A program made the translations under genes and the position numbers. The notes below the pieces were generated by a model, which made no database searches, was not told the DNA's origin, and saw only the letters and a list, made by a program, of their open reading frames with translations. Positions 34,440 through 46,955 of a stretch of 64,000 nucleotides of DNA are shown piece after piece. The stretch is from Rhynchospora pubera (taxonomy: Eukaryota; Streptophyta; Magnoliopsida; Poales; Cyperaceae): contig CM051463.1 in the NCBI GenBank assembly GCA_028095005.1, positions 61,480,251-61,544,250 on the forward strand, given 5' to 3'. The stretch's first letter is position 1. Each line of letters opens with the position of its first letter.

Positions 34440-36225
34440 TGTTAGAGTTATGTCCTAGAAGTCAATAATTTAATGACTTAATTATTAGTTTATGTATGGG
34501 ATGATATTTTATCATCTGTTCCTAGGTTTATTATTGACAGATTATTCAGGTTGAGGATCTGAATAGTAGATCTCTGTGGATCATTCTTTAGAATGACAAT
34601 AATAAATCTAAACGGTCCATAATCTTGATAATTAACAAGGAACATGAATTATCTTATAAGATTAGTATGCAAGTTAAGTGATGATTAAGTTCTACTAATC
34701 ATAGGTAAAGAGTTACCAACTTAATTGCATATGTGTATGTTATGGAACATAGCACAGGACTTGACCCATCGAAATAAACATATGGATTGTGTTATGTGTC
34801 ATTGTTTATTTCGTTATGATTTTGGTTCTAAGTTTGAGATGTTTATCTTTTCCACATGAGGATAGGTTCAATAAATACTGTCTACCGCTGATTCCCGATA
34901 AGGGCTGCTATACGGACTTTATTTATGTTCTCTTGAATTGTGCGGGGAAAAGTTAATCATCAAGAAAACCGTATGTCCCTCATTAATTCACTTAGTGAGT
35001 GACGATATCTGTTTGGGCCCCTTGATGGAGATAGATTGTTTGCATGCAACTTTATACAATTATCTCTAGATCAAGAAACGTATAATCTGCAAGAATGACA
35101 CATTCCTATCTTGGATTATACGATGATATCGTGTGACATAAGAATCAAAATAGGGAAATACATTTATTCTCTTATGCAGGATTGAAATATTGTAGCAGTA
35201 CACTATTTATGTGAATTGGAAATCATAACGTGTTGCTAGATACCGCTTATGATTATTGGAATTAAATAGCGATTTAAATCCATGTCCAACATAGCATAAA
35301 TCCTCAAAGGGTCACACAAATAGGACTTTGACCATATGTGCATTATTTATTTATTTGCAATAGTGAGTATTGCAAAATATGATAAGTTGATTAATTAATT
35401 AAATAACGTTATGGACCGTTATAATTAATTAAGTCAAATGGATCATATAGAAATAAATTAATGTACATGCTAATCCTAAAATGATTATCAATATATTGAT
35501 AATTAATTTTATTCATCACACTTTAATTTAATTAAGTGAATTAAATTAAAGTATAGGCTTTTAATTTAATAGTCTATTTGAGCCTAAATTGAATGCAACT
35601 TGAAAGGCCTATTAAATAATTGATTTAATATATGGCCTAAGTGAGATTAAATAAATAAGTGGGGTGGCCTTTTTGGCCCAACTTAATGGCCGGCCTTATA
35701 GGGGTAAAAAGGGCAAAAGAAAAAGGGTTGGTGGAGAGTGGTCTATATAAGGACCACTTGAAGAAGCAAAACCTAACCTTCTCACCTTGCCTCCCTTCTT
35801 CTCCCTAGCCGCCACCACCTTCTTGGGCAGAATTTTGATTCTCCCATGAAGGTCTCTCTCTCTCTTGCATTTCCATAGGTCTCATGTGTTGAGAATAGCT
35901 ATTCCAAAAGATTAATTGCTAGAATTACTTGAAGAATGGTGAAAAGGATTAGCTATCTCCTTTCTCTTGCTAGCACAAGAATTGGGACATGGCCAAATTC
36001 CTTGGTGGACTCGAGGGCGCCATGGAGGAGGCGAAAGAGAGCACCCCATCGATTCCCATGCCGTAGGATCGAGCCCCGCGAATACGATTTCGCGGGAGGT
36101 ACGAATTTTCCACCTATCTCTTTGTGTCCACTTGGCTTTTGTGCACGATTCGTTGTGTGTGTTGTTTCGATGGCTTAATTAACTTGTAATTAGCATAAAA
36201 ATCGAAAATTACACACTTCCTAACA
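34440..36225 (+). repeat. 5' LTR of the L1 element
   Basis: Starts TGTTAGAGTTATGTCC and ends CACACTTCCTAACA. TATATAA at 35744-35750 is the likely core promoter, followed by a GC-richer R/U5 part. The only difference I found from the 3' LTR is A at 35220 against G in the other copy. The open frames near 35936-36182 are present in both LTRs and are not genes. Confidence 0.95.
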
Positions 36226-36226
36226 G

Positions 36227-36239
36227 TGGTATCAGAGCC
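36227..36239 (+). other. Primer binding site (initiator tRNA-Met)
   Basis: TGGTATCAGAGCC begins one base after the 5' LTR and is complementary to the 3' end of plant initiator tRNA-Met, the standard primer of Copia and many other plant LTR elements. Confidence 0.92.
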
Positions 36240-39200
36240 TTGGTCGTACTTAAGCTATTTTGACACTTAATTAAGAGAAATTGACTAATTAACGGATTAG
36301 TAGAGATGATGCGTTTGTTTGCTGTCTGGAAATGGTATTTTCTGTGTTGTTTCGCATTTTTCGATGTGATATGTTTTCTGGAAGATCTTTCCATCTACAT
36401 AAAAGTTGTAGATCTTTGGATTGTGATTCTTTTGGCGTTGGATTCACATTTTTCTGAATTAGTATAGATTTATTGTGAATAAAATGGCGACAGTGCGCAG
36501 AACCAGTTTCTGCTCGTACTGTCCTGTTTGAATGGCTTGAAAGATTTATATTTCGAATATAAGTACCAGTGTTCTATGGCTAGAAATAAAGAGGACTTGA
36601 AGCTCTTTCTGATCATATATAAATTGTTGCATGACTCGGATTAATTTGTGGGTTTTTCAAGTATGAAAAGGAAGATCTTGTCAGATCCAGTTTGTTGAGC
36701 AAATCGATTGTTCTAATAAACTGTACCAACTGAGAACTCCTTTAAAAATTCTGTTTAAATGGAGTTGTTCTATTTTGAGTTAGGATTCCAGGAAAATTAA
36801 TTTCATAATTTTTCGTGGAAGTTTGGACCTTCAACTAGGTTAAAACATTTCGATCGACAGTCTGTTCCAGTACAGAATTTGTTGATTGTTTAACATGTAA
36901 CTTAATATTATTGAACTGAACTTAGTTGTTTTCTTTTCATGAATGGATAGCCTGTAGTCTAAACAAGTTTTTCTATGTATATTGTATATATAAAAACTGG
37001 ATAGAAGGTGGTCTAACAGACCAAATGGTTGAGAGGATAACCTGAAAATCTCATAACGGTGTTTCGTGCACTTGTAAGAGATTTGTCTTTTTTGATTCTC
37101 CCAGATGGTTTAAGATCTCTTCTTGAAATGTTTACTGGTAGTCACAACTATGATAAGGAGCTTAAGTAATTTATTTGAGAATTTTTGGAGACCTAAAACT
37201 GTTGTTTTTGTTGGATTCCATTAGTTACGTTTTTTAATAAATTACTGTTTTTCTAAGTATTCAAACTAGTTGAAAATAATTAGAAAACTCCTTGTTTGAT
37301 CTCCTTTCAGTTATGGGATGTTGAAAGAACTTTCTAAATGAATTTAAACAAGTTTGGTTGTTTAAAATTGAGAATTTGTAAACGGAATTTACTTATAGCA
37401 AACGATACGCAAATATGCTTGAAAATCGTTAATTGGAAACAAAGTGCTTGTATGTGCTAACTTTGTTTTGTAGGTGGATAGTGGGTTTAGTATGGCTCAA
37501 TACTCAATGCCTTGTGGTTGTAAATTGAATGCATGTGTGAATGTTTGTAATGCGGCCTTTGGTGCCATTAATTAATTAATTCGTTGATTAATTTTTGATG
37601 TAACTTGTGAGGCTTGCATGCCCCTAAGGATAGGATGGGAATAGGATATTTTCACATGTATTTTTTGTTCCTTTATTTTATAGGATTTAGATCCTTATAG
37701 AATTTAGTGGGAGGGACAAGGATTAGATTAGTTTTGCTTCATGGAGGATGTGGCGAAACTAATGCAAGCGGGAGCCATACAAATCCACAATAATGAGATG
37801 CTTATATGTGATTGCTTGTGATTGCTATGAATTGTCATAGGCTAGGTATGGGTGTATGCTTACATGACCACCAAACAAGTGTCACTTAATTGATAGTCCC
37901 AAACAAAACTCGATTAAGTTAAATCGCCCTCCTTCTCTCTATCCCCTTCTAACGTGTATGATCGTTTATTGATGCATTCTCGCCGACGCGGGACATCGTG
38001 TTCCATCATCCGTGTCGGGGTGTAAATCGGATTTACTAGGAGCAAATAGAGAAAGGTTACTTAACGATGTTTTCTAATCGGATTGGACATCGGGGCAAAG
38101 TTTGTGGATGTACATGTGATGTTTCACAAACCAATAATCATATGGAATGATTGGTTGGAGAACCTACTCTATCTAGTTGTTTTTTGTGTCATGCCGACGC
38201 TAGCACCATCTCAACGAAAATAGGGATCTTGGAAAACCTACTACATTAGGGACATTAAATAATTGTAGTGGGAGTTTTATTTGTTATAAATAAAACAATT
38301 GCATAAACTATATGTCCTTAAATTGTTAATTTTGTTGCGATCAATCTTTGAAAATTAACAAACTCGTTTCTAAAAGTATTTACTTAAAGAAGTAATACCG
38401 ATTCCTAAGACATGATCTTAGTGAAAAAGAAATTTGAGTATGTCAATTCCCAAAACTTTCCTCAAACTACCCGAACGTAGCAACGCGATGATTGATTGAC
38501 TTTTGGCGAAAAGTTATTAATAAAGCGCATGGCTAATATCCTCATTCAAAATGTCTAAACCATTGAATTGGATAATTCATATGGACTAGAATTTGACTCG
38601 TACGCTCTCATCCGCTTACTCAAGAAAGTGTTCTTGGAGAAAGTAGATATTAACTCCATCATTTATGATCGAGTGTAAAGAGTATGAGCTAGCCAAGAGA
38701 TTCTTCTTCTCAAGAAGTTATATGAATGTTTCATTGGCTTACAAATCAAAAGATTTAAGTAGCTAATTGATGACTAGAAATATTAATCTCCGATATCAAG
38801 GATTGTTGATATTGTCATACGATCTCTTTGGAATTATAAAGGATATAATGTTACCTTTTTCGCACGCTTGTTAATGCAAAAAGGTGATTGATTAAGTATT
38901 CAAGAAATACTTCACCAATGTATGAGTTGAAATTTCGAGACTCTCATTGATGACCATGTGTCACATGAGATGTTTCATTTGTCGTTTATGGAAGGCATTT
39001 GAAAGGTTGTCCGAAATACCATGATTGTGACGATTAGAAATATTCTAATCCTAAAGTGTATTTGTCTTTCAAACTATCTCACTATTTCTAATTTACACTA
39101 GTAACTTGATACTAGTTCATATGCTCGCATTTAACGAAATGTGTTAGCAATGGAAAATAAGAGAATGTTCGAGAGATATAAAGTAAACTCCGTATAGGAG

Positions 39201-42200
39201 ATGACTTATTCGTTTAAGTCATTACCATTGAATACGTAGAGTTATCCTTATTAAGAGTTTGTTTAGGAATTGAAGGTTGTATACCTTAATCCTAACCTCT
39301 CAAAATATCTCCATTTCATATTCAATGATGGATGATTATGTTTTGTAAAAGACAAGATCTTTTATTATGAATTTGTTTATATGATTTCATGCATCTTGAT
39401 TGAATTTACTTGAAATAGATAAACAAGTTTTGAATGACAAATAGGATGCGTAAGACTTGACATAAAGTATTTGACTTTCATGTTATATGTAACCGCTTAG
39501 TCACATACATAAACGAGAACCGCATTATGAGAGTCTACGTAACGTAGAGCTCGAAATTCAATTCGATTTCAAATCGATTGATATGCGAATCATGTTTGTT
39601 AAATGACAAAAGCGCCTTTAACCTATGAAGGTTTAAGGACAAGTGAACTAATTAGGACTTATACATATCGATATATAAAGACCTATAAGTACTTGTGTAA
39701 TGAAAGGTTATTGATACTTTACTACTTGACCAACGATCATTGTAGATATTAACATATCTATTTGATAAGGTATAAGTATGAACCTTTTGACTAGTTCAAA
39801 GGAGTTCAAGAGTGAAGTTTAAAAGACCGTTCAAGAAAAATGGAAGTCTTACAATTAATTGTGGTAAATAAATAAGTAGTTAAGTCATATGATTTGAAAT
39901 ATTATCTAAAGAGTATGAAAGTAGTTTCACAACTCGCTCCATGAGGAATAATATGTCCAAGAATGGAGGTATCGAACAATATTTTGTTCGATCGATAATA
40001 ATTCAAATGGACTTATTCAACTCGTATTAAGGAATTATGTTTGAGGATAATATTGTTTACACTGAATGATGTTCCATCGAAGTCTATTGAAGAAGATATC
40101 TTATGAGATTTTGATCTCTAAGTATAATGCTTCTTAAGATTTGGTGTTGATGAGCTTATTTCAAGATTGTTGATAAGCTTGTACCCAAATAAGACACTTA
40201 ATATTTGTAGGATGCTTTATATTAAAAGGCACTACTTTCACGAATATGATAAGAACAAAGTAGTTGTTGCTAATCATAATGTAGTCTTGATGAATTGAAA
40301 CTCTCAAGAAGAAGTAGTGGGAGTAAAGTGAGCATTAAAGGAGTTTATGCGTCACTACAAGAAGTACTCTTATGGGAAAACTTGTCACTCCATACATGGT
40401 GCTTAGTGGGAGTTGAGCGGAACTTCATTCACAAGTTGTTTTGAAAAGAAGTTTAATAGTACGCTCCTTCTAATGAGGACTCAACCATCTCACGAGTTGA
40501 TGATGTTCGAGAAACTCATGGAATATATGAGAAGTCAAGAACTCGTTCAACAAATCGTTGTAGAAGAAGTTCATGAACCTCAAGTACCAATCCTACAAAA
40601 GATTAACGAGAGTTGATTGCCTAAGCCGTTTGGTGCATTGGCTTCACGACATTCTCAGACTTAGCATATGAGAATCCGTTGATAAACAAGAAAAACGATG
40701 GAACGATCCGATTCCACATATATGGTTTGAATTCATATGATCTTTAAATAAAATCCATGTATAACAACAAGGTATAGACCTTGGTTGATGTTCATGAAAG
40801 AGCAATCCATCAAGAACGTTTTAGATCTTCAAAAGGAAAGATCGACATGGATAACAAATCGACTATGTACAAAGCGCGGCTTCTCGCTTGTAGCTATGTC
40901 TAAGTCGATGACTAGTTGACTACGTACAAAGCACAACCTCTTGCTTGTGGCTATGTAAAAGTCAATAAAGATCATTCTAGCAATAGTTGTATTTCATATA
41001 TATTGATATATGGAAAAACACATAAAACCGCCTTCTTCGTATGAATGAAGGATGATGTTGTGCATTTGACACAAATCGAGGTTTTATGTATTGCTAAAAA
41101 CATACGCATGCTTCAAGGATCCATAAATGGATTAAAGCAAGTGTTGTGGAGAGTGGAATAAAAGTTTTGACAATGAAGTTAAGGAGTTGAACTTCGTCAA
41201 AAGTATCTTGTATAAACAAGATATTCAGTGGGAGCATAATTGTATTACTTGTATTGTTTAAGATAACAATTCATTAATTGGGAATAACATTAAGAAAATG
41301 AATATTGTCAAGATCTCTTTGGAGAATGCTTTCTCAAATGAGAACTTGGGCAAAATCACCTGATCCTAGGAAACAAATCTATGAAGATAGATTATGATGG
41401 ATGTCAGGTTTGAACAAATATGCATATATTGACGAAGTGTTCTAGAAACACGAAAGTTACACTCCAAGAAAGGATGTCTAACTGTACGTCACATGGTATG
41501 ACTTGAGTGTTTTAACTCGGTCTATTGCAACTCAATTCAAGAAAGTGCATGAAATAGTTCAAGCATTCTTTCATTATGAGTTTCATTGTGTACGTCATAT
41601 TTATGCATATGCCCCGATGTGTAGTATCCAAAGGATATGACAAACAGTTGTCAAATGGATACGAAAGAGACACATTAGGACGATAGTCAAGGATATCCTC
41701 GAGTACCTTATGAGAAAGAGTGATATAATGTTTCATCTCTTAAGATGAAAGAGAGCTCGTGTAAGTTAATTACACTAATGCTAGTTTTTCGAAAGATTGA
41801 TATAATCACAGTTGAAATACATATTTTGCTAAAAGGTGGTGTTGTAAGTTTAGAAGGTGTTCTAAATGGAATATTACCACCGTTTCCGTCACCAAAGCAA
41901 AATACATAGCAACTTGTGAAGCAATAAAAGAAGTTTATTTCGGATCGATTTCTTAGTTGAGTTATTATGGTTCTAAGCATCTCGAACTATAACTTACTCC
42001 TAAAGAATCCAATGTTACATTGGAGATTCAAATATGATCTATAACAATATCACTTGATATCATATGATGGTGATCAAGAATATATAGGAGAATATATATA
42101 TATATATATATATATGGTCAAACAATTTTTGGATAGGTTCGCGAACACAGCGAACACTCTAGCACGACCTCTACCTTGAGCAGTATACGAGATGCAGTTA

Positions 42201-42341
42201 TGCATCCATACGTGGTGGACGTATGAGTAACTAGCTTTAAGCGTATTATTTATTTTGAGGTCCGAAACATGTATATATTTAGATATATGACATCGTTCTC
42301 AATTCTTCGTTGGCTAGAAGTCACTATTGATTGACTCTAGG
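36240..42341 (+). pseudogene. Decayed interior of the L1 element with Copia pol relics
   Basis: No frame longer than about 90 codons survives in 6.1 kb. Pol relics in Copia order are still readable: MYKARLLACSYV near 40864 (and a second, tandem version near 40920), compare the YKARLVAKGY motif of Copia reverse transcriptase; SINGLKQVLW near 41119, compare SIYGLKQ; and AKYIATCEAIKEVYFGS at 41898-41950, compare AEYIAASEAAKE of RNase H. Stops and frameshifts separate them. The 36.3-40.8 kb part, where gag, protease and integrase are expected, gave no clear motif. Confidence 0.8.
42091..42115. repeat. (AT)n microsatellite
   Basis: About 12 AT dinucleotides inside the L1 element interior, close to its 3' LTR. 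Confidence 0.95.
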
Positions 42342-42354
42342 CCAAGTGGGAGAT
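42342..42354 (+). other. Polypurine tract of the L1 element
   Basis: CCAAGTGGGAGAT immediately precedes the TG of the 3' LTR. This is the usual Copia plus-strand primer region. Confidence 0.85.
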
Positions 42355-44140
42355 TGTTAGAGTTATGTCCTAGAAGTCAATAATTTAATGACTTAATTAT
42401 TAGTTTATGTATGGGATGATATTTTATCATCTGTTCCTAGGTTTATTATTGACAGATTATTCAGGTTGAGGATCTGAATAGTAGATCTCTGTGGATCATT
42501 CTTTAGAATGACAATAATAAATCTAAACGGTCCATAATCTTGATAATTAACAAGGAACATGAATTATCTTATAAGATTAGTATGCAAGTTAAGTGATGAT
42601 TAAGTTCTACTAATCATAGGTAAAGAGTTACCAACTTAATTGCATATGTGTATGTTATGGAACATAGCACAGGACTTGACCCATCGAAATAAACATATGG
42701 ATTGTGTTATGTGTCATTGTTTATTTCGTTATGATTTTGGTTCTAAGTTTGAGATGTTTATCTTTTCCACATGAGGATAGGTTCAATAAATACTGTCTAC
42801 CGCTGATTCCCGATAAGGGCTGCTATACGGACTTTATTTATGTTCTCTTGAATTGTGCGGGGAAAAGTTAATCATCAAGAAAACCGTATGTCCCTCATTA
42901 ATTCACTTAGTGAGTGACGATATCTGTTTGGGCCCCTTGATGGAGATAGATTGTTTGCATGCAACTTTATACAATTATCTCTAGATCAAGAAACGTATAA
43001 TCTGCAAGAATGACACATTCCTATCTTGGATTATACGATGATATCGTGTGACATAAGAATCAAAATAGGGAAATACATTTATTCTCTTATGCAGGATTGA
43101 AATATTGTAGCAGTACACTATTTATGTGAATTGGGAATCATAACGTGTTGCTAGATACCGCTTATGATTATTGGAATTAAATAGCGATTTAAATCCATGT
43201 CCAACATAGCATAAATCCTCAAAGGGTCACACAAATAGGACTTTGACCATATGTGCATTATTTATTTATTTGCAATAGTGAGTATTGCAAAATATGATAA
43301 GTTGATTAATTAATTAAATAACGTTATGGACCGTTATAATTAATTAAGTCAAATGGATCATATAGAAATAAATTAATGTACATGCTAATCCTAAAATGAT
43401 TATCAATATATTGATAATTAATTTTATTCATCACACTTTAATTTAATTAAGTGAATTAAATTAAAGTATAGGCTTTTAATTTAATAGTCTATTTGAGCCT
43501 AAATTGAATGCAACTTGAAAGGCCTATTAAATAATTGATTTAATATATGGCCTAAGTGAGATTAAATAAATAAGTGGGGTGGCCTTTTTGGCCCAACTTA
43601 ATGGCCGGCCTTATAGGGGTAAAAAGGGCAAAAGAAAAAGGGTTGGTGGAGAGTGGTCTATATAAGGACCACTTGAAGAAGCAAAACCTAACCTTCTCAC
43701 CTTGCCTCCCTTCTTCTCCCTAGCCGCCACCACCTTCTTGGGCAGAATTTTGATTCTCCCATGAAGGTCTCTCTCTCTCTTGCATTTCCATAGGTCTCAT
43801 GTGTTGAGAATAGCTATTCCAAAAGATTAATTGCTAGAATTACTTGAAGAATGGTGAAAAGGATTAGCTATCTCCTTTCTCTTGCTAGCACAAGAATTGG
43901 GACATGGCCAAATTCCTTGGTGGACTCGAGGGCGCCATGGAGGAGGCGAAAGAGAGCACCCCATCGATTCCCATGCCGTAGGATCGAGCCCCGCGAATAC
44001 GATTTCGCGGGAGGTACGAATTTTCCACCTATCTCTTTGTGTCCACTTGGCTTTTGTGCACGATTCGTTGTGTGTGTTGTTTCGATGGCTTAATTAACTT
44101 GTAATTAGCATAAAAATCGAAAATTACACACTTCCTAACA
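42355..44140 (+). repeat. 3' LTR of the L1 element
   Basis: The same length and sequence as the 5' LTR apart from one base (G at about 43135). TATATAA is at 43659-43665, at the same offset (1304) as in the 5' copy. It is followed by TTGATTACAG, where TTGAT is the target duplication. Confidence 0.95.
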
Positions 44141-44588
44141 TTGATTACAGGCATTTATGATCAGCTGACATGTCCAAAGTGTTTACCATCATCTTGGAAT
44201 CACTTAAATACCATCAAGCTTGGACTGATCATATAAAAATTGTAGTGTTGTGCGTAAATAAGAATAAATTTGTTTAAAACATCTCACCTAATGGTGCCTA
44301 TTAGGTTCTTCGACAAATACAAACCATAGACAGTGGTGCTGCTTTTTTGTTTTTCTGTGTTTCAATTTTCTTATTGGCCTATTTGGTTTGCACAATGAGT
44401 CGAATCTATTAAAATGTCAAACATCAGATTTTTTAGCATTTTCGTCTTATTTATTTGAATTATTCTCTTTTTTGTCTTTTAATATTCTTAGTCAGAAAAA
44501 CAACAGTTGAAAGACTTTGCATCGGAAGGAGTCTACCTATGCCTATTCAAATGCAGATTGTTTGTGGATGCCAAGAGACTATCAACTG

Positions 44589-46955
44589 GTAAGTATTTCA
44601 TTGCCCATTGGTGTTTATTTTTCTAAATATTTTTGTGACAGATTAACAATCTACTCTGTTCTAATACAACAGAAAATGACAGAAAGGTAGGAGCAGTCTC
44701 GCAGTGCAATGTAAAATGTGCTATGACCAAACATTTGAGAGATTTTTGTTTCTAATTAAGCTTATATTGTCTCATTTGGACAAGTTTGTGTGTCAAATTC
44801 TTTAGTTAGAGTGAATTTTTTTGCAAGAAAACGCTATAAAAAAATTGTACGGTTTTGCATATCTGCAGATATGCGTACTACTAAATACATGTTCGAGGGA
44901 GATCTATCAAGATTGAACGATGTTCTTTCTGTCTGAATATTTTAAAGAGGTTGCTTCCATGGAGCTTGTATGGTTTTATGAGATACTTTTGAGTGTCTTA
45001 TAATTGCTTCTTTCATGTAAAGCTTAGATATAAAAAAGGGTTTTGTTCTGGGTTCGATATGAGATCAAAGAAATTCATTTATTTAGTTGTCATCCAATCC
45101 ATGTTCACTGGTACTGGTTAGCAAATACTGATGATAGGTTTATGGAGTGTTTGAAAATTTTGTTATATGTGAGGGGTAAAACAATTGATGCCCTTGGTTG
45201 CTTTAGCATTGATTTTGATTCCATAACTTATATTCTTTTTTATGTGTTATACCAGCAAAAATTGCTATTAATCGTACATCTGCCTTTACTTTTGCTTGAA
45301 ATGAGCTGACAGAGTTAGGAAATAGCCCTATATATGGTTTTCGTTGGCTAGCGAGCTCTCTCTCATCAGCAATGGTACTGCTTGGTCATGCCGCTTGCAG
45401 TAAGTGATTTATCGGTAGTTAGTCTCTTCTTAATTTTACATCTACAGATGGTCTCTTCTTACTTTTACATCTACAAACATGGTCCAAATTTTACCAGTGA
45501 AACATAAAAAACAAGGGTTCAAATCAGAACTGGGGACCTCACAACAATGTGTTGCCTCTCTTCAAAATTTCAACATTGGCAATTGAACACATATTATAGC
45601 CTTTTGAACTTAACATAAAGCATAACTGTATCTCAGGTATTTATAAAACTGATTACGATCTATTGTTATAAAGCATGGCCTAATATTTTTTTTTCGGTTG
45701 ATGCATTTTTTGCATCATAAAATAAGATTATCCTTTAGTAAAAGAAGATAAAAAAAAATCAATTCTTTGTTCTAAAGCTTGGAACAGATATATGTATGCT
45801 GGTTGTTCTTGCTTAAAATCCCTCTTTCATGGATCAACGGGATGAAATTTTCATTTGCTAAATTAAGTTCAATTTATTTGAAATAATATTTTTTTTTTAC
45901 TTACATAAAATTGTAATGTCTGTGCCTTGCTTTTTCGTAGTTAGCTTATTTAGTTTCAATGCTTACAAGCTTATCTATCTTCCTATTGCCTATTAAATTT
46001 GTGCAATCCGTTACTGTGCAATCTATTTGATATATATATATTGCTTCTCTGAAGAATTATCAAATTAGCAAATTAATAAATGACCTGACATTGCAAGAAA
46101 CATCCTGTTACAATAGAAATGATCATGTATGTGCTGAAGTTTTTTTTCTTCAAAGTCAACCTTTTTTTCTTTCTCAGTTTACCTGCTTGGAAATCAATTA
46201 AAATCGGCTCATATTGATGTTGAATTTACTATTAACAAACAACAAATATATTAAACCAAACAATATAATCAATTAAGATTGATATTCGCACGATGTAATA
46301 GCTAGTTTTATCTCATTATTAAATCTACGTCACTGATCAAATCATAAAAATGAACAATCCATATTACATTAACTAAACATTTGTTTATGCCTTAACTAAA
46401 CATTTGTTTATGCCTTTCGGTTCAAATTTTAAATAGACCTTTCTGTACGTGCGTTTACTTGTAGTATATAGATATTTACAGGATCTTGACCCCACAAGGA
46501 CCATCGCAATGTGGGAGATCTATCAGTGCGACAGTGCCACCCATCTAAAATCACACTTTTTAAGATTGTGAGCTCGGAGCTCAAAATCCTTTAGTTTAGG
46601 AGCAGTGCGCCTTTGTGCATGTCAGCTCAGCTTTTTATTTGTCCTTCCTATAATATTTTTTTTTGGTGTTGCTTCCTATAATACTCGACGTCAAGGCAAG
46701 GCGATACAGTTCCGGACCAAAACATTAAAATTATCTGCTTGTCTAATAACCAAAAAGAACAAAACTAAGTCCTATCTATTCTAGTTTCATCAAGCATAGA
46801 AACGATATATAGTAAACTAAAATCCAAATATTTGATTAGGAGCGTTAGCTACATAGATGCATTGCAAGATCCATTGCAACACAAGTTACACAACGGATAT
46901 CTGTACTATACCTACAACAGAATCCTACCAGAAATATTATTGACCTAGAAGAGAG
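44589..46955. other. AT-rich host spacer
   Basis: No confident gene. A frame at 45043-45309 is open but unrecognised. A 23-bp duplication (TTAACTAAACATTTGTTTATG) is at 46368-46413. GATATTTACAGGATCTTGAC with GACCCCACAAGGACC near 46470 resembles 32838-32875. This region would hold the 3' part of the putative plus-strand transcript and the terminator of the convergent minus-strand gene. Confidence 0.4.

Larger units (their letters stand above)
34440..44140 (+). mobile_element. Complete non-autonomous Copia-type LTR element, family L1, recent insertion
   Basis: Two LTRs (34440-36225 and 42355-44140), each 1786 bp and TG...CA ended, flank a 6.1-kb interior. The target duplication TTGAT is perfect at 34435-34439 and 44141-44145. 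The primer site TGGTATCAGAGCC directly follows the 5' LTR, and a purine-rich tract precedes the 3' LTR. The interior has no long frame and only decayed pol. Near-identical LTRs with a dead interior imply mobilisation by proteins supplied in trans. Confidence 0.95.
33190..44588 (+). other. Putative host transcript unit split by a retrotransposon
   Basis: Exon-like blocks with consensus borders are seen in order: a GC-richer, CT-rich block from about 33190 to 33654, ending ACCATG before GTGAGT; 34300-34368 after TTTTCAG, ending before GTGAGT; a block starting at 44151 after TTGATTACAG; and 44492-44588 after TTCTTAG, ending before GTAAGT (the last reads VRKTTVERLCIGRSLPMPIQ and onwards). A frame starting MEEERRTSSLSGRRAEGENP at about 33505 crosses the first junction but stops soon after. 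So the unit may be non-coding, or my exon choice is incomplete. The Copia-type element 34440-44140 occupies the second intron. Confidence 0.35.

Noticed and set aside
35936..36182. Open frames in the 5' LTR (and identical ones at 43851-44097)
   Set aside because: They occur at the same offset in both LTRs, lie downstream of the LTR TATA box in R/U5, and have no protein-like motif. Treated as chance frames.
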